Numbered from the stretch's first letter, positions 28,586-37,083 are shown. The stretch is 64,000 nucleotides of DNA from Solidesulfovibrio sp. (GCF_038562415.1 NZ_JBCFBA010000008.1:125005-189004), one strand, 5' to 3'. Notes: generated by a model not told the origin, from the sequence alone. Program-made: numbers and translations.

Positions 28586-29464
28586 ATGTTCACATTGACC
28601 AAAAGCAAGATCAACACCTACATCCAATGTCCGGAAAAGTACCGCTTGCAATATCTCCTGCGTATCCGTCCTCTTCGGACAAATACAGCTATTGTCGAAG
28701 GACAGGCATTGCATCGTTTGATCGAAGCTGGTCTTCTGTATGACGAAAATGCTGAGGATGTTCTTCCTGCTGTATCCGAGGAATTCTGGAAGTCCATGCC
28801 GTTCGAGTTTTGTGCTTACGACGACCTATCGGCTTACGAAGCAGCGTCTACACGTTGCCTGCTTGAGGCCAAGGCATTTTTGAAGATGCTTGGGCATCTC
28901 GAGGTGCGGGCTACCGAACGTGACATTGAGGCGCCGCTTGTCGACCCCATCTCGGGTGAGGCCTGCGAAGACATCAACTTACGCGGGATCATCGATCTGG
29001 TCGACACCATCGACGGCATTGACCGGATCATCGACCTCAAGACGGTTTCCCGGAGTCCCACGATGCCGGTGGCTCATCTGTCCATGGAGCTGTCCATCTA
29101 CGGCTACCTCGCGACCTACCCGAACTTTCTTGATCGAATTGAACCTGTTCCCGTGGCCCTGGTCTCCTTGGTGCGAACCAAGGCACCCAAGGTCATTTGG
29201 GACGAGAGCTTCCGAACTGTCGAGGATTTCGAGCAGGTCACAAGAACCTGCCGGCAGATCGCCCAGGCCATTTCACTCGGTCATTTCTGGAAAAACCCCG
29301 GGGTACAGTGCGCCTGGTGCGCTTACGCTGGCTTTTGCCAGTACGACCGTGACCGCGTTGTTCGAGATTTCGGTCTCGAACGGTGGGAGTTCTACCAGTC
29401 GATAAAGGCCCAGGTGGAAACCACGCTGACCCCAGGATTCTCGCCCTTGGCGACAGCAGCCTGA
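28586..29464 (+). CDS. Cas4/AddB-like PD-(D/E)XK nuclease with Fe-S cysteines
   Basis: A 292-residue nuclease. The order of motifs is SKINTYIQCPEKYRLQYL (Cys15), HRLIEAG (His), GIIDLVDTIDGIDRIIDLKT (Asp and Asp-x-Lys of the PD-(D/E)XK site), ELSIYGYLATY (the motif with conserved Tyr), and a C-terminal CAWCAYAGFC. One cysteine at the front and three at the back is the Fe-S layout of Cas4 and AddB nucleases. It likely processes DNA ends. GAGGAG precedes the ATG. No Cas genes or CRISPR array are near, so it is not part of an adaptation module here. Confidence 0.85.
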   Translation: MFTLTKSKINTYIQCPEKYRLQYLLRIRPLRTNTAIVEGQALHRLIEAGLLYDENAEDVLPAVSEEFWKSMPFEFCAYDDLSAYEAASTRCLLEAKAFLKMLGHLEVRATERDIEAPLVDPISGEACEDINLRGIIDLVDTIDGIDRIIDLKTVSRSPTMPVAHLSMELSIYGYLATYPNFLDRIEPVPVALVSLVRTKAPKVIWDESFRTVEDFEQVTRTCRQIAQAISLGHFWKNPGVQCAWCAYAGFCQYDRDRVVRDFGLERWEFYQSIKAQVETTLTPGFSPLATAA

Positions 29465-29477
29465 AGGAGGAAAAACG

Positions 29478-30446
29478 ATGTTTACCCGCGCTGTTCGTAA
29501 GCAATCGAAAATCAGGCTGGCCCTCATGGGACCGGCCGGTTCCGGCAAGACCTACTCTGCCCTGCAGATCGCCAAAGGCCTCGGCGGCAGGATCGCCATG
29601 ATCGATACTGAACGTGGCAGTGGGGCGCTTTACTCGCACCTCGTCGATTTCGACGTGGCCGAGCTTACCCCGCCATTTTCCCCACAGAAATACATCGAGG
29701 CCATCCAGGAGGCGGAGAACGTCAACTACGACGTGCTCATCATCGACAGCCTGTCCCATGCCTGGGCAGGCCCTGGTGGCATCCTCGACATCCATGATCG
29801 GGTGTCCAAGGTCACCAGGAACTCCTTCACCGCCTGGCGCGAGGTCACCCCGGATCACAACCGGCTGGTAGACGCCATGCTCGGCTGTGCCTGCCACGTT
29901 CTCGTGACGCTGCGCACCAAGACTGCCTACGAGGTGGTCAGCGAAGGCGGCAAGACCAAGGTCGCCAAGATCGGCCTCGCTCCCCAGCAGCGTGAAGGCC
30001 TCGAATACGAGTTCACCTTGGTCTTCGACATGTCGATCGAAGGACATGTTGCCTCAGCGACCAAAGATCGGACAAGTCTTTTCGATGGAAACTACTTTAC
30101 ACCAACTGCGGAGAGCGGTATCCAAATCTTGGAGTGGTTGCATTCTGGACGAGACATGCTTGCAAACTGCGTGCCTCATACAGGATGTAATGCACCCTTG
30201 AATGCACACGGAAAGAGTGAGAATATGCCACAGTCACTCAACAAAAAACTCAAAGATCTTGGGCTAGAAGCGCATGCTGAAGATTACTGCGCTTATTTAT
30301 GCCGAAGATACGGCATTGCAAGTGTTGAATCTCTTAAGGGAGATCAATTGAGCGAGCAAGTAAACCTGCTCAGCCAGTGTAAAATGCGGGAAGAAAAACG
30401 TTTGCAACTGGTCAATATTTTGAATCAGTACGCAAACGCTGCATAA
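29478..30446 (+). CDS. RecA-like (Sak4/AAA_24-type) ATPase
   Basis: A 322-residue ATPase. Walker A is GPAGSGKT at residues 18-25, a Walker B-like VLIIDSLSHAWAG sits near residue 92, and the LAPQQREGLEYEFTLVFDM stretch matches phage RecA-like proteins used in single-strand annealing or recombination. GGAGG is placed well before the ATG, 13 bases after the nuclease gene. From about 30050 onward the DNA turns AT-rich and the C-terminal 90 residues differ in style, which suggests a domain swap or later fusion. It probably works with the nuclease. Confidence 0.78.
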   Translation: MFTRAVRKQSKIRLALMGPAGSGKTYSALQIAKGLGGRIAMIDTERGSGALYSHLVDFDVAELTPPFSPQKYIEAIQEAENVNYDVLIIDSLSHAWAGPGGILDIHDRVSKVTRNSFTAWREVTPDHNRLVDAMLGCACHVLVTLRTKTAYEVVSEGGKTKVAKIGLAPQQREGLEYEFTLVFDMSIEGHVASATKDRTSLFDGNYFTPTAESGIQILEWLHSGRDMLANCVPHTGCNAPLNAHGKSENMPQSLNKKLKDLGLEAHAEDYCAYLCRRYGIASVESLKGDQLSEQVNLLSQCKMREEKRLQLVNILNQYANAA

Positions 30447-30457
30447 CTTTTTAGCTA

Positions 30458-30478
30458 GGCCGAGAAATCGGCCTTTTT
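30458..30478 (+). terminator. Terminator after the RecA-like ATPase gene
   Basis: GGCCGA-GAAA-TCGGCC is followed by five T. The remaining gap to 30675 is AT-rich without a gene. Confidence 0.8.
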
Positions 30479-30675
30479 ATTACTTTTAGTGGCAAAGTAT
30501 AATGTCCAGTTTTTTATAAATTTTTTGGCTGTTAAGAAAAAATATTGGCAAATTAATTATTGTTTATATTAAAGCAAATACTTGCCCAAGTGATAGGTAA
30601 ATTTTGATTCAAAGATCCGTTATCAAGTCAAGATTAGAAATGTGTACACCACAGCATTAGCATAAGGAGCCTGCC

Positions 30676-31989
30676 ATGCGTATTTTCATCTTATGCATTA
30701 TGGCAATGTTAGCTGTTAAAACAAATTTATACGCGTATGATTTTGATCCTGATTTTGGAAAAAATGGATACATTAATACACTCGATCACTTTTTATTTGG
30801 ACTAGATGAATCTGGAGAGAGCATTGAATTTTACACTATAAACTCTGGCTCTAACAATGCAACAAGCATAACAAAATACACGTCGTCAGGCGATATAAAC
30901 CAAAATTTTGGCAATTCTGGCTCTTTGGTGTTTAATGAACTTGTAAATGCAAAGGTAAAAGACAATCAAAAAATTTTCATACATAAAAAAAGCAGTGATA
31001 ATTTTTGCCAAATGCTTCCTGATGGTCCTGATGATCCATCATTTAACAACGGAGAATGCTTGCCAGCGAATTCATTTTCACCTGTTCTTCCGGAATTTTT
31101 CACTTATACTTACAACAATGTCCTTATTTACAAAGAAAGCGGTAATTGCACACTAACAATTAAAAAAATACTTGACGACGGAAAGACTGATGCCTCTTTT
31201 GGAAACAATGGCGTGTTAAATTTAACTTTTCCTGGATGTAGCGATTTAACTCAAGGAAATAATGATTGGAGTAAAAAAATTGAAATTGATGCAAACAATA
31301 ATATTCTCATTTCTGCTGGTTTTTTTTCAACAAGTTCAGCTTATTTATGTAAAACATTTAGATTTACTGGCAGCGGTTCACTGGATACAACTTTTGGCCC
31401 TGAAAATAATGGAGCCATTAATTATTGTAGTCGCTCCATACATAGTAACGACGACGGCACTTTTTTCATAAGGTCTAACGGGGAGTCTCAAAATAGTATA
31501 TTGATGAAATTTGACAAGAAAGGTCTTATCGATACTTCTTTTGCAGAAAATGGAATTATTGAAGGAATGCGCTGTTTTTTGTTTGGCGATTATGTTCCTT
31601 CTCCAGATGGATTTTTTGTGATCAATGCTTATGATTTGCAGCTTATCAAACCAACGTATATGTATGGTTTAGAAAAATTGTCGTTTTCAGGGAAGACACT
31701 TGACATAGTTAGCGCTAATACAATAAACGGTCGTCCCAAAATCAGCAAAAAAGGTGTTATCTACATGTCTGGCGTAACGGTTTCCGCGCCTGCATCGACA
31801 GACCCCACTTATGGTGACAACTTAATATATAGACTATCTCCTTCAAAAAGTTCTGCCTTGAGTGATGCAGACAATGATGGAGTTATCGATGATTGGGATC
31901 AATGCCCCAACACCCCTGCGAATACACCTGTTAATAAACATGGTTGCCCTGAAAGAAGAGCAGTTGTAATTCCGTTAGGATCGAATTGA
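30676..31989 (+). CDS. Secreted protein with delta-60-like repeats and calcium-type tail
   Basis: A 437-residue protein with a signal peptide (MRIFILCIMAMLAVKTNLYA). Repeated strings such as DPDFGKNGYI, DGKTDASFGNNG, LDTTFGPENNG and IDTSFAENG are delta-60-type repeats that form a beta-propeller. The C-terminus DADNDGVIDDWDQCPNT is a thrombospondin type 3-like calcium-binding motif, often before OmpA domains, but the chain ends soon after (KHGCPERRAVVIPLG), so the OmpA-type partner is missing. AAGGAG lies before the ATG. It is very AT-rich. It is probably surface-exposed cargo of island 1. Confidence 0.75.
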   Translation: MRIFILCIMAMLAVKTNLYAYDFDPDFGKNGYINTLDHFLFGLDESGESIEFYTINSGSNNATSITKYTSSGDINQNFGNSGSLVFNELVNAKVKDNQKIFIHKKSSDNFCQMLPDGPDDPSFNNGECLPANSFSPVLPEFFTYTYNNVLIYKESGNCTLTIKKILDDGKTDASFGNNGVLNLTFPGCSDLTQGNNDWSKKIEIDANNNILISAGFFSTSSAYLCKTFRFTGSGSLDTTFGPENNGAINYCSRSIHSNDDGTFFIRSNGESQNSILMKFDKKGLIDTSFAENGIIEGMRCFLFGDYVPSPDGFFVINAYDLQLIKPTYMYGLEKLSFSGKTLDIVSANTINGRPKISKKGVIYMSGVTVSAPASTDPTYGDNLIYRLSPSKSSALSDADNDGVIDDWDQCPNTPANTPVNKHGCPERRAVVIPLGSN

Positions 31990-32046
31990 ATCAGCCAGTT
32001 AAATATTCAACTTCCAACCTTTGCCATACCTATTCAAGAGCGATAG

Positions 32047-32068
32047 TGGATATCCCAGTGGATAGCCC
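32047..32068. repeat. Arm-type integrase site, island 1 right
   Basis: TGGATATCCC (32047-32056) and TGGATAGCCC (32059-32068) repeat the pair found at 17484-17506, about 97 bases inside the right att copy. Confidence 0.6.
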
Positions 32069-32164
32069 CGGGCATGTTTTTGGATGCCTTTGAGTGCATC
32101 TCCATGCACGACTATCTGGCTGAAATCCTTGGCAGATGAGGTCATCCCTAGATTCTAGGCGCGT

Positions 32165-32211
32165 CCTCTCACGCCGCTAACAGGGGTTCAAATCCCCTTG
32201 GGGACGCCAAG
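32165..32211 (+). other. Attachment site between islands 1 and 2
   Basis: An exact 47-base copy of 17394-17440, the 3' part of tRNA-Glu, without the 5' half of the gene. It is the right end of island 1 and the left end of island 2. Confidence 0.93.
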
Positions 32212-32217
32212 AAATTC

Positions 32218-32255
32218 AGCGGGTTAGGACAATCTCCTAACCCGCTTTTTCTTTT
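32218..32255 (+). terminator. Terminator after the middle att copy
   Basis: AGCGGGTTAGGA pairs with TCCTAACCCGCT and is followed by TTTTTCTTTT on the plus strand. It takes the same place that the 17511 hairpin has after tRNA-Glu. Confidence 0.85.
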
Positions 32256-32273
32256 GTCCACACGAAGTCCACA
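32256..32273. repeat. Arm-type integrase site, island 2 left
   Basis: GTCCACACGAAGTCCACA is a direct repeat of GTCCACA. A copy with two changes is at 61338-61355 near the right end of island 2. Confidence 0.55.
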
Positions 32274-32303
32274 TTTACGACTTCCCTGGTCGTGTATTGC
32301 GGT

Positions 32304-33413
32304 TCACTCGGTGGCTGCTTTCTGCATGCTGATCACCTTCCCCGGACCTCGCTGCCCCATCACCGCTTCCATTGCCTCGTGAGTCTGTTTGAACCCAAGG
32401 GTTTGCAGGTACCTCGTGGTAGTCTGCGGCGATTTGTGGCGAAGAACAGCCTGGACCACTGCAACTGGCTGTCCTTCTTGATAAAGTATGCTTGCTGTGA
32501 GGTGGCGAATGGAGTGAAACCCGAACTCCCTCACGCCGGCTTTCTTGCACAGGCGCTCCATCAAGTGCTGTCGGTTGGTGAAGGGCTGGCCGAGGTATTC
32601 CTTGCAGAACGCATGCTCCTCCACGTTCACGAACACGTACTCGGAGACGATGGGCCTGTGCTCCCACCACGCCATGAGGACCTTCTTCAGCCGTTGCACC
32701 ATGGGCACCGGATCGGCCTCTAAATCGCCTCCTGCGCGCTTCCGCGTCCAAAGGGTGACGGTGTTCCCTGCGAAGTCGATGTCCGTCCATTTGAGGCGGA
32801 AAACTTCGCTCCGCCGAGCAGCCAGGAAGAGGAATACCAGCAGCATGACCCGGTCCTGCCCCGTGGCCACTTCATACACTTTCCAGAAGTCCTCCTCCGA
32901 GGGCACATATCTGGGTTGGCGCTTCTCGGGGAAGCGGTCGATTGTTTGAAACGGACACTGGCATTCGGGGAAGTTCGGCAGGTACCTCCTCCCCCAATTC
33001 CAGGCACTTATCAAAACCTTGCGCTCCTTGTTCGCCGCGTATCCCGAGCGCTTCCTGTACTGGTCGGTCAGGAACTTCAGGGCTTCAGGGACGGTGATGT
33101 CGTCCAATTCGGTGGTACTCCCAAAACGGCCGAGAGCCCGCTTCAACACCCCCTGCTTTTCAACGTAAGTCTTCCTGCTTTGGCGGGTTTTTACGAAGTC
33201 CAGATAGGAGTTTGCCAGGTCAATCAGCTTCGGCGAGCCCGTGGCGGTCGGGGTCGGTTTCTTCATAATGCGGCGCTGCCTGTCCTCCCACTTTTCGGCT
33301 GCCCGCTTGCTTTTCTCGGACCCGTCCGGGAACAACTTTTCTTTTCGCTTCCCGTTGAATGTGACGACACCCCGCCATCGCGGCGGATTGAACTTGGTTA
33401 TCAATGCTGGCAT
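32304..33413 (-). CDS. int: Tyrosine recombinase, island 2 integrase
   Basis: A 369-residue paralogue of the island 1 integrase. The catalytic Arg is in AARRSEVFRLKW, the His-x-x-Arg motif is HSIRH, the second His is in LRHKSPQ and the nucleophile is in TTRYLQTLGF. The N-terminus MPALITKFNPPRWRGVVTF matches the partner in island 1. It lies 93 bases from its att copy. The ATG at 33413 is inside the overlapping HTH gene. The two integrases share the target but differ in sequence, as expected for related elements that stack at one tRNA. Confidence 0.92.
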   Translation of the reverse strand: MPALITKFNPPRWRGVVTFNGKRKEKLFPDGSEKSKRAAEKWEDRQRRIMKKPTPTATGSPKLIDLANSYLDFVKTRQSRKTYVEKQGVLKRALGRFGSTTELDDITVPEALKFLTDQYRKRSGYAANKERKVLISAWNWGRRYLPNFPECQCPFQTIDRFPEKRQPRYVPSEEDFWKVYEVATGQDRVMLLVFLFLAARRSEVFRLKWTDIDFAGNTVTLWTRKRAGGDLEADPVPMVQRLKKVLMAWWEHRPIVSEYVFVNVEEHAFCKEYLGQPFTNRQHLMERLCKKAGVREFGFHSIRHLTASILYQEGQPVAVVQAVLRHKSPQTTTRYLQTLGFKQTHEAMEAVMGQRGPGKVISMQKAATE

Positions 33414-33627
33414 TGAGAGCCTCCCGCACCTTCCGTTCAAAAAATCTTAATTTTCCTGGGGCTACTTCCACACCGCCCCACCGCTCGCGGTATTTGCGAA
33501 CGGTGTTGACGCTTAACCCGAACATTTTCGCGAGTTCTTGAGGGGTTATTGCTCGGCCGAGCTCGCTGTCCAACGCATCAATGGCATCAAACACGACTCC
33601 TCCTTTTTGCTTTTCGAGTTCGTGCAC
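33220..33627 (-). CDS. Excisionase-like HTH protein overlapping int
   Basis: GTG-initiated frame of 135 residues. The N-terminal half, ending ITPQELAKMFGLSVNTVRKYRERWGGVEVAPGKLRFFERKVREAL, is a MerR/Xis-type HTH that matches the island 1 protein (TVRKYADLLGGVEVIPGRLWFFEKKIREII). Past about residue 75 the frame overlaps the integrase and looks like a shadow. It is a likely directionality factor. Translation of int probably couples to it, since the int ATG lies inside this gene. Confidence 0.6.
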   Translation of the reverse strand: MHELEKQKGGVVFDAIDALDSELGRAITPQELAKMFGLSVNTVRKYRERWGGVEVAPGKLRFFERKVREALNASIDNQVQSAAMAGCRHIQREAKRKVVPGRVREKQAGSRKVGGQAAPHYEETDPDRHGLAEAD

Positions 33628-33741
33628 AAATTAAAGATCAACTTCTTTTGTAGCACACCTAAAATAGCATTTCAATATGCAACTTGAATTTTTCTTGTTG
33701 TAGTTTTGCATGATCAATCTACAAAAACTAAATGGTTTTCA

Positions 33742-33763
33742 ATGGGCCTCTTTCGAGGCCCAT
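33742..33763. terminator. Hairpin between the two recombinase genes
   Basis: ATGGGCCTC-TTTC-GAGGCCCAT is a perfect nine-base stem, with only weak T runs on either side. It follows the stop of the small recombinase gene on the minus strand. Confidence 0.5.
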
Positions 33764-33768
33764 TTGGT

Positions 33769-34329
33769 TTAAATAGTGTGATGCAGAATCTCCTCCACGC
33801 ACTCATCAGTTATGCCCAGATAACAACGGGTGATACTAGGTGAGCTGTGGTTAAGACGTCGACTGAGGACTTCCCAGCTGGTTCCGTATTTCATGCGCTG
33901 GAACCAGCAGAAGGTCTTTCGGAGAGTATGTGCTCCGAGGTTTTGCTTCAGCCCGATCATCGCTCCCCATTCCTTCACGAGTCGGGTGACTCGGAACGTC
34001 GTCAGGGGATAGTTCTTTCCCTTCCGGCTGCGGAAGAGAAAGTGGTTTTCGTCGGGGCTGGCGTCTTTGTAGTATTCATCAAACGCCTTTTTAATCTCCT
34101 TGTTGACAACGAAGACGTTGGTCTTCCCCGTCTTTCTTTCCTTGACGGTGATGCTGTCGCCAAGCTTTGCATAAAGCAGGTGCTTTACACGAAGCTCAGT
34201 GAGGATCGTTTGAACTCTTAATCCTGAGTTGATTCCTAGGATGAAAAGCAACTTGTCCCTTGGGTTGTCGTTGAGCAACTTCTTGATTGCCTTCACGTGC
34301 TGTTCCTCTCTAATAGGTTCAACTCGCAT
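33769..34329 (-). CDS. Small XerC/D-like tyrosine recombinase
   Basis: A 186-residue catalytic-domain recombinase with no N-terminal core-binding domain of usual size. Catalytic residues are the Arg of GINSGLRVQTIL, HTLRK (His-x-x-Arg), the His of RLNHSSPS and the Tyr of TRCYLGIT. AAGGAGGG is five bases before the ATG at 34329, so the longer frame to 34392 is not used. It may resolve dimers of the excised element or control inversion. Three AATGTCCG strings lie just upstream and are candidate binding sites. Confidence 0.85.
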   Translation of the reverse strand: MRVEPIREEQHVKAIKKLLNDNPRDKLLFILGINSGLRVQTILTELRVKHLLYAKLGDSITVKERKTGKTNVFVVNKEIKKAFDEYYKDASPDENHFLFRSRKGKNYPLTTFRVTRLVKEWGAMIGLKQNLGAHTLRKTFCWFQRMKYGTSWEVLSRRLNHSSPSITRCYLGITDECVEEILHHTI

Positions 34330-34341
34330 GGTCCCTCCTTG

Positions 34342-34494
34342 AATGTCCGTTTTCAGTTCCAGGATGGTAGAATCATCCTTTTGAAATGGCACGACGGGGG
34401 ATGCCCGAGGGGCAATCCCATGTAACCGGACAAAATACTTAGACGTTTTCAGGGGATGGGCTCGAATGTCCGTTTCTATAATAAATCGGACATT
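34342..34494. promoter_or_regulatory. Repeated AATGTCCG sites upstream of the small recombinase
   Basis: AATGTCCG is found at 34342-34349 and 34465-34472, and its reverse complement CGGACATT at 34487-34494, the last two forming an inverted repeat. CGGACAAA near 34428 is a partial match. They precede the start codon of the recombinase by 13 to 165 bases and could be its operator or recombination site. Confidence 0.4.
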
Positions 34495-34577
34495 GGGCAG
34501 TATCCGATTTAATATCTCTGTGAAGGCGGCGAAAATCTCGGAAGGAGACGAAGGACTTTGCCGTTATCTATAGCAGT

Positions 34578-34617
34578 TAAAAACAAGAAGAAGGTCCCCA
34601 TAAAGAGCACCTTCTTC
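34578..34617 (-). terminator. Terminator of the small peptide gene
   Basis: On the minus strand AAGAAGGT..GACCTTCTT type arms close a short loop, and TCTTGTTTTT follows, 15 bases after the peptide stop. Confidence 0.7.
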
Positions 34618-34631
34618 ACGCGAAATACTCC

Positions 34632-34748
34632 TCACAGCTTCTTTCGTATTATTACGATGATCGCTGCTTTTAGCACCTCTCTGAAAATCTCGTTTCGTAT
34701 GATTTGAACGATTATTATTCCTACCGGAACAGGTAAAGCTGGAACCAT
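34632..34748 (-). CDS. 38-residue hydrophobic peptide
   Basis: The frame begins MVPALPVPVGIIIVQII, has a charged middle (RNEIFREVLK) and ends AAIIVIIRKKL. AAAGGAG lies six bases before the ATG and a terminator lies just past the stop, so this compact unit looks expressed. A hydrophobic stretch with a basic tail is typical of small membrane peptides, including type I toxins. The second half loosely matches the repeated unit in the 44746-44988 protein. It was too short for automatic frame lists. The function is unknown. Confidence 0.55.
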   Translation of the reverse strand: MVPALPVPVGIIIVQIIRNEIFREVLKAAIIVIIRKKL

Positions 34749-34894
34749 ACTATTCTCCTTTGTTAAGGTTGATCTTCATTGACAGGTAATATCTTTATGA
34801 AGAAACCCAAAACATCAGAGAGAAGCGCAGACAAAAATACAACTCATGAATTCATTTTGAACGTATATTGCTCAGCACAAGAACTATCCTAAAA

Positions 34895-34931
34895 CCTAAA
34901 AAGACGGAGAGTCCCCATATGGAACCCTCCG
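34895..34931 (-). terminator. Terminator downstream of rep
   Basis: On the minus strand GGAGGGTTCC-AT-ATGG..CTCC forms a stem, with GTCTTTTTAGGTTTT following. The 34932-35201 stretch between it and rep holds only a 36-residue frame without a ribosome site. Confidence 0.6.
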
Positions 34932-35201
34932 CCATTGTCTTCTCGGTCTAACCTGTGTCGCCAGTCGTCGCCGATGATGCTCTTCACTCGCCATCAATCA
35001 TGAATCAATAATCAAAAGATATAAAATTCATGACGATGACATTAGGTTTGCAGAAACAAACAAGAATGATCCATTAGGCTCGTACGGATCAAGGACCCAC
35101 AAAAAATGCTCGTATGCTATATTAGAAATTATGAGCATTGGCTTCTCGTAGTCTCTAGGGTCTAAAGAGATTGTTTCTCTATTAATATTATTATATATGA
35201 A

Positions 35202-36302
35202 TCATAGCTTATATTCTTTGATAATATTCTTGTATTTCGACATTGAAGAAACTCCAAGCCCTGTCTTCAAAGCAATATTCTTCCGAGTCACCTTCGTATT
35301 CGCTGACTTCAATTCTTCACAGGCGATTCGGATACGCTCTTCCGTCTTCTCAGTCCTGATACTATGCGTATGCTTTGCTCCAGCCGACTGGCGACGAGCT
35401 ATTTCTTGCTTGATGTCGTCGACAGGAACGTCGTCCTTGTCGATGGGATAGTACTGTAAAGCTCCGACATTCCATTTGAATCTTTTCAACCATTCATCAT
35501 TTCGGTGAAGCCAAACATACTTGGTGACGGAGTTGGCGACGTTTACTGCTTCGCGCTCCTCCAGGGGATGATCCTTCACAATTTGACGAAGGACTTGCCA
35601 GTGGTCCATGGCGATGGACAGGACCTTTTCGGTAAACTGCTCCTGAGTCACACAGCCATGAACGGCGCGGTAGGCATCCGTGCGGGTCAGGTGGAACATG
35701 GTCATCGCCCTGCCAGCGCCATCAAAGAGCCCATCATGCTTGAAGTCCCTGGGGACAGGCTTGGCAAACTCGGCGAGGTAGTCCAAGTCGTAGGTCCTGT
35801 CTGCCCAATGGACTTTCCATTTCCGCTCGACGATGCCGTCCTCAGTGACGAGGATTTCCTTCCGAGGATTTTTGTAGAACGGATTGTTCATGGTCCCGCC
35901 GGAGTATCCAGGGTCGCCTCCCATCGCCAACGTCAACCCCGCCTTGACGGACTTAAAGTATTGGTAGGGTTTCAGATTGGCTCTGCCAGCGAAGTTCCCG
36001 AACGGCAGCGTCACCGGCGTCGCCAACTCGTAAAAGAGCTTCGAGTGAGAGGTCTCGGGCGAAATGATGGTGATGGTTGGCTCAGGGAAGCCTTCATCAA
36101 TCCAGATGATTGCCGAACCTTCCCAATCCAAGTCAATGCCAATGTATCGCAGTTCATTCTTGGGTAGATGTATGAATTGAGCTTCACTCCATGTATCGAC
36201 ATCATTGATGGCATATGCGTACTTCTCATGCTTGTTCTTCGAGTTCATAATCCATTTGCCAAAATGACTGATGAATCGCCTCGCAGGCTCTCTATTGGTC
36301 AT
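35202..36302 (-). CDS. Replicase-family replication initiation protein
   Basis: A 366-residue protein similar in plan to plasmid RepA proteins with an archaeo-eukaryotic-type primase core and a PriCT-like C-terminus. IGIDLDWEGSAIIWIDEGFPEPTITIISPETSHSKLFYEL gives the Asp-x-Asp and His motifs (residues of about 55-90). A helical C-terminus and an HTH-like tail (KVTRKNIALKTGLGVSSMSKYKNIIKEY) follow. GAGGAGGG precedes the ATG. Together with the primase-polymerase gene it shows that island 2 can likely replicate when excised. Confidence 0.75.
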   Translation of the reverse strand: MTNREPARRFISHFGKWIMNSKNKHEKYAYAINDVDTWSEAQFIHLPKNELRYIGIDLDWEGSAIIWIDEGFPEPTITIISPETSHSKLFYELATPVTLPFGNFAGRANLKPYQYFKSVKAGLTLAMGGDPGYSGGTMNNPFYKNPRKEILVTEDGIVERKWKVHWADRTYDLDYLAEFAKPVPRDFKHDGLFDGAGRAMTMFHLTRTDAYRAVHGCVTQEQFTEKVLSIAMDHWQVLRQIVKDHPLEEREAVNVANSVTKYVWLHRNDEWLKRFKWNVGALQYYPIDKDDVPVDDIKQEIARRQSAGAKHTHSIRTEKTEERIRIACEELKSANTKVTRKNIALKTGLGVSSMSKYKNIIKEYKL

Positions 36303-36537
36303 AAAGCCCTCCTCTGCCCAAAGTATATCTATATTGACTTGGGTGTTTCAGGACAGGGAGCCAGCAAGAGGTCCATTCCATCCCAGGTGATAAGGTGACG
36401 GAGCTAGGGCCAAGGACAGCGACGATGGCGCATGGCGTTTGCTCATGAGTGATGGGGTTCGACAGGGACCAGGGTAAATTCCCCGCATCCCACAAAATAA
36501 AAGAGAAGCTGGAGGACGCCGATGTCGCAAGAAGAGT

Positions 36538-36569
36538 GGTCACACCTACCTGTGAAGACAGGTGTGACC
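36538..36569. terminator. Hairpin downstream of the AbrB-like gene
   Basis: GGTCACACCT and AGGTGTGACC pair around a 12-base loop. There is no strong T run. The gap 36303-36537 shows nothing else. Confidence 0.4.
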
Positions 36570-36576
36570 GGGCTCC

Positions 36577-36984
36577 TCACATCTTTTCGATGGGCTCGGG
36601 TGAGTCCAGGGGCTGATCCGCCTGCTCGACGATCCTGGTGAGAACGATCTTCTCGTTGTCGATCTCGATCTCGAACTGGTCGTTGGGCTCGTAAGTCGAT
36701 CCAGGGAAGTCCAGCATGTTCCTTGTGAGGCGGACTTCGCCCTTGAAATTGACCATGGGCCTTTTCAGGTTTCGGACATAGAGTCCCGGCACCTCGTAGA
36801 CCTTGCGGTCCCGTGTGATGAGCTTCAGGACGTGCTGCCTGAGGCTCTGCTTGCTGACCACGCCGAGGGCTTGCTGAATTTCGTCAGCGGTCCTTCCGGC
36901 GTTGATCATCTCCCGGAGGGTCTTTTCGTCGAACTTTGATTCGAAATGCTTCCTCTTGGTGGGGTCGGCAGTTTTCTTTGACAT
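36577..36984 (-). CDS. HTH protein with AbrB-like tail
   Basis: A 135-residue protein. The first half has a helix-turn-helix-like segment (LREMINAGRTADEIQQALGVVSKQSLRQHVLKLI). The second half, VRLTRNMLDFPGSTYEPNDQFEIEIDNEKIVLTRI, reads like a SpoVT/AbrB swapped-hairpin unit. CAGGAGG lies well before the ATG at 36984. It is probably a transcription factor for the minus-strand island genes, or an antitoxin. No toxin partner is adjacent. Confidence 0.55.
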   Translation of the reverse strand: MSKKTADPTKRKHFESKFDEKTLREMINAGRTADEIQQALGVVSKQSLRQHVLKLITRDRKVYEVPGLYVRNLKRPMVNFKGEVRLTRNMLDFPGSTYEPNDQFEIEIDNEKIVLTRIVEQADQPLDSPEPIEKM

Positions 36985-37067
36985 TGAGATAACCTCCTGT
37001 GGTTTAAGAGGTAATATCTCTATGAAGGGGTCAAAAATCTCGGAAGCCAATTCCGCCGAAACTCTTT

Positions 37068-37083
37068 GCGCAGGATCCTGCGC
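37068..37083. repeat. Island 2 palindrome, copy 1
   Basis: GCGCAGGATCCTGCGC, a perfect 16-base palindrome (18 with the flanking T and A), followed by ACGCGGTT. It is one of five intergenic copies in island 2. Confidence 0.85.

Noticed and set aside
28586..29464. CRISPR adaptation module
   Set aside because: The nuclease looks Cas4-like, but there is no cas1, cas2 or repeat-spacer array anywhere in the window.
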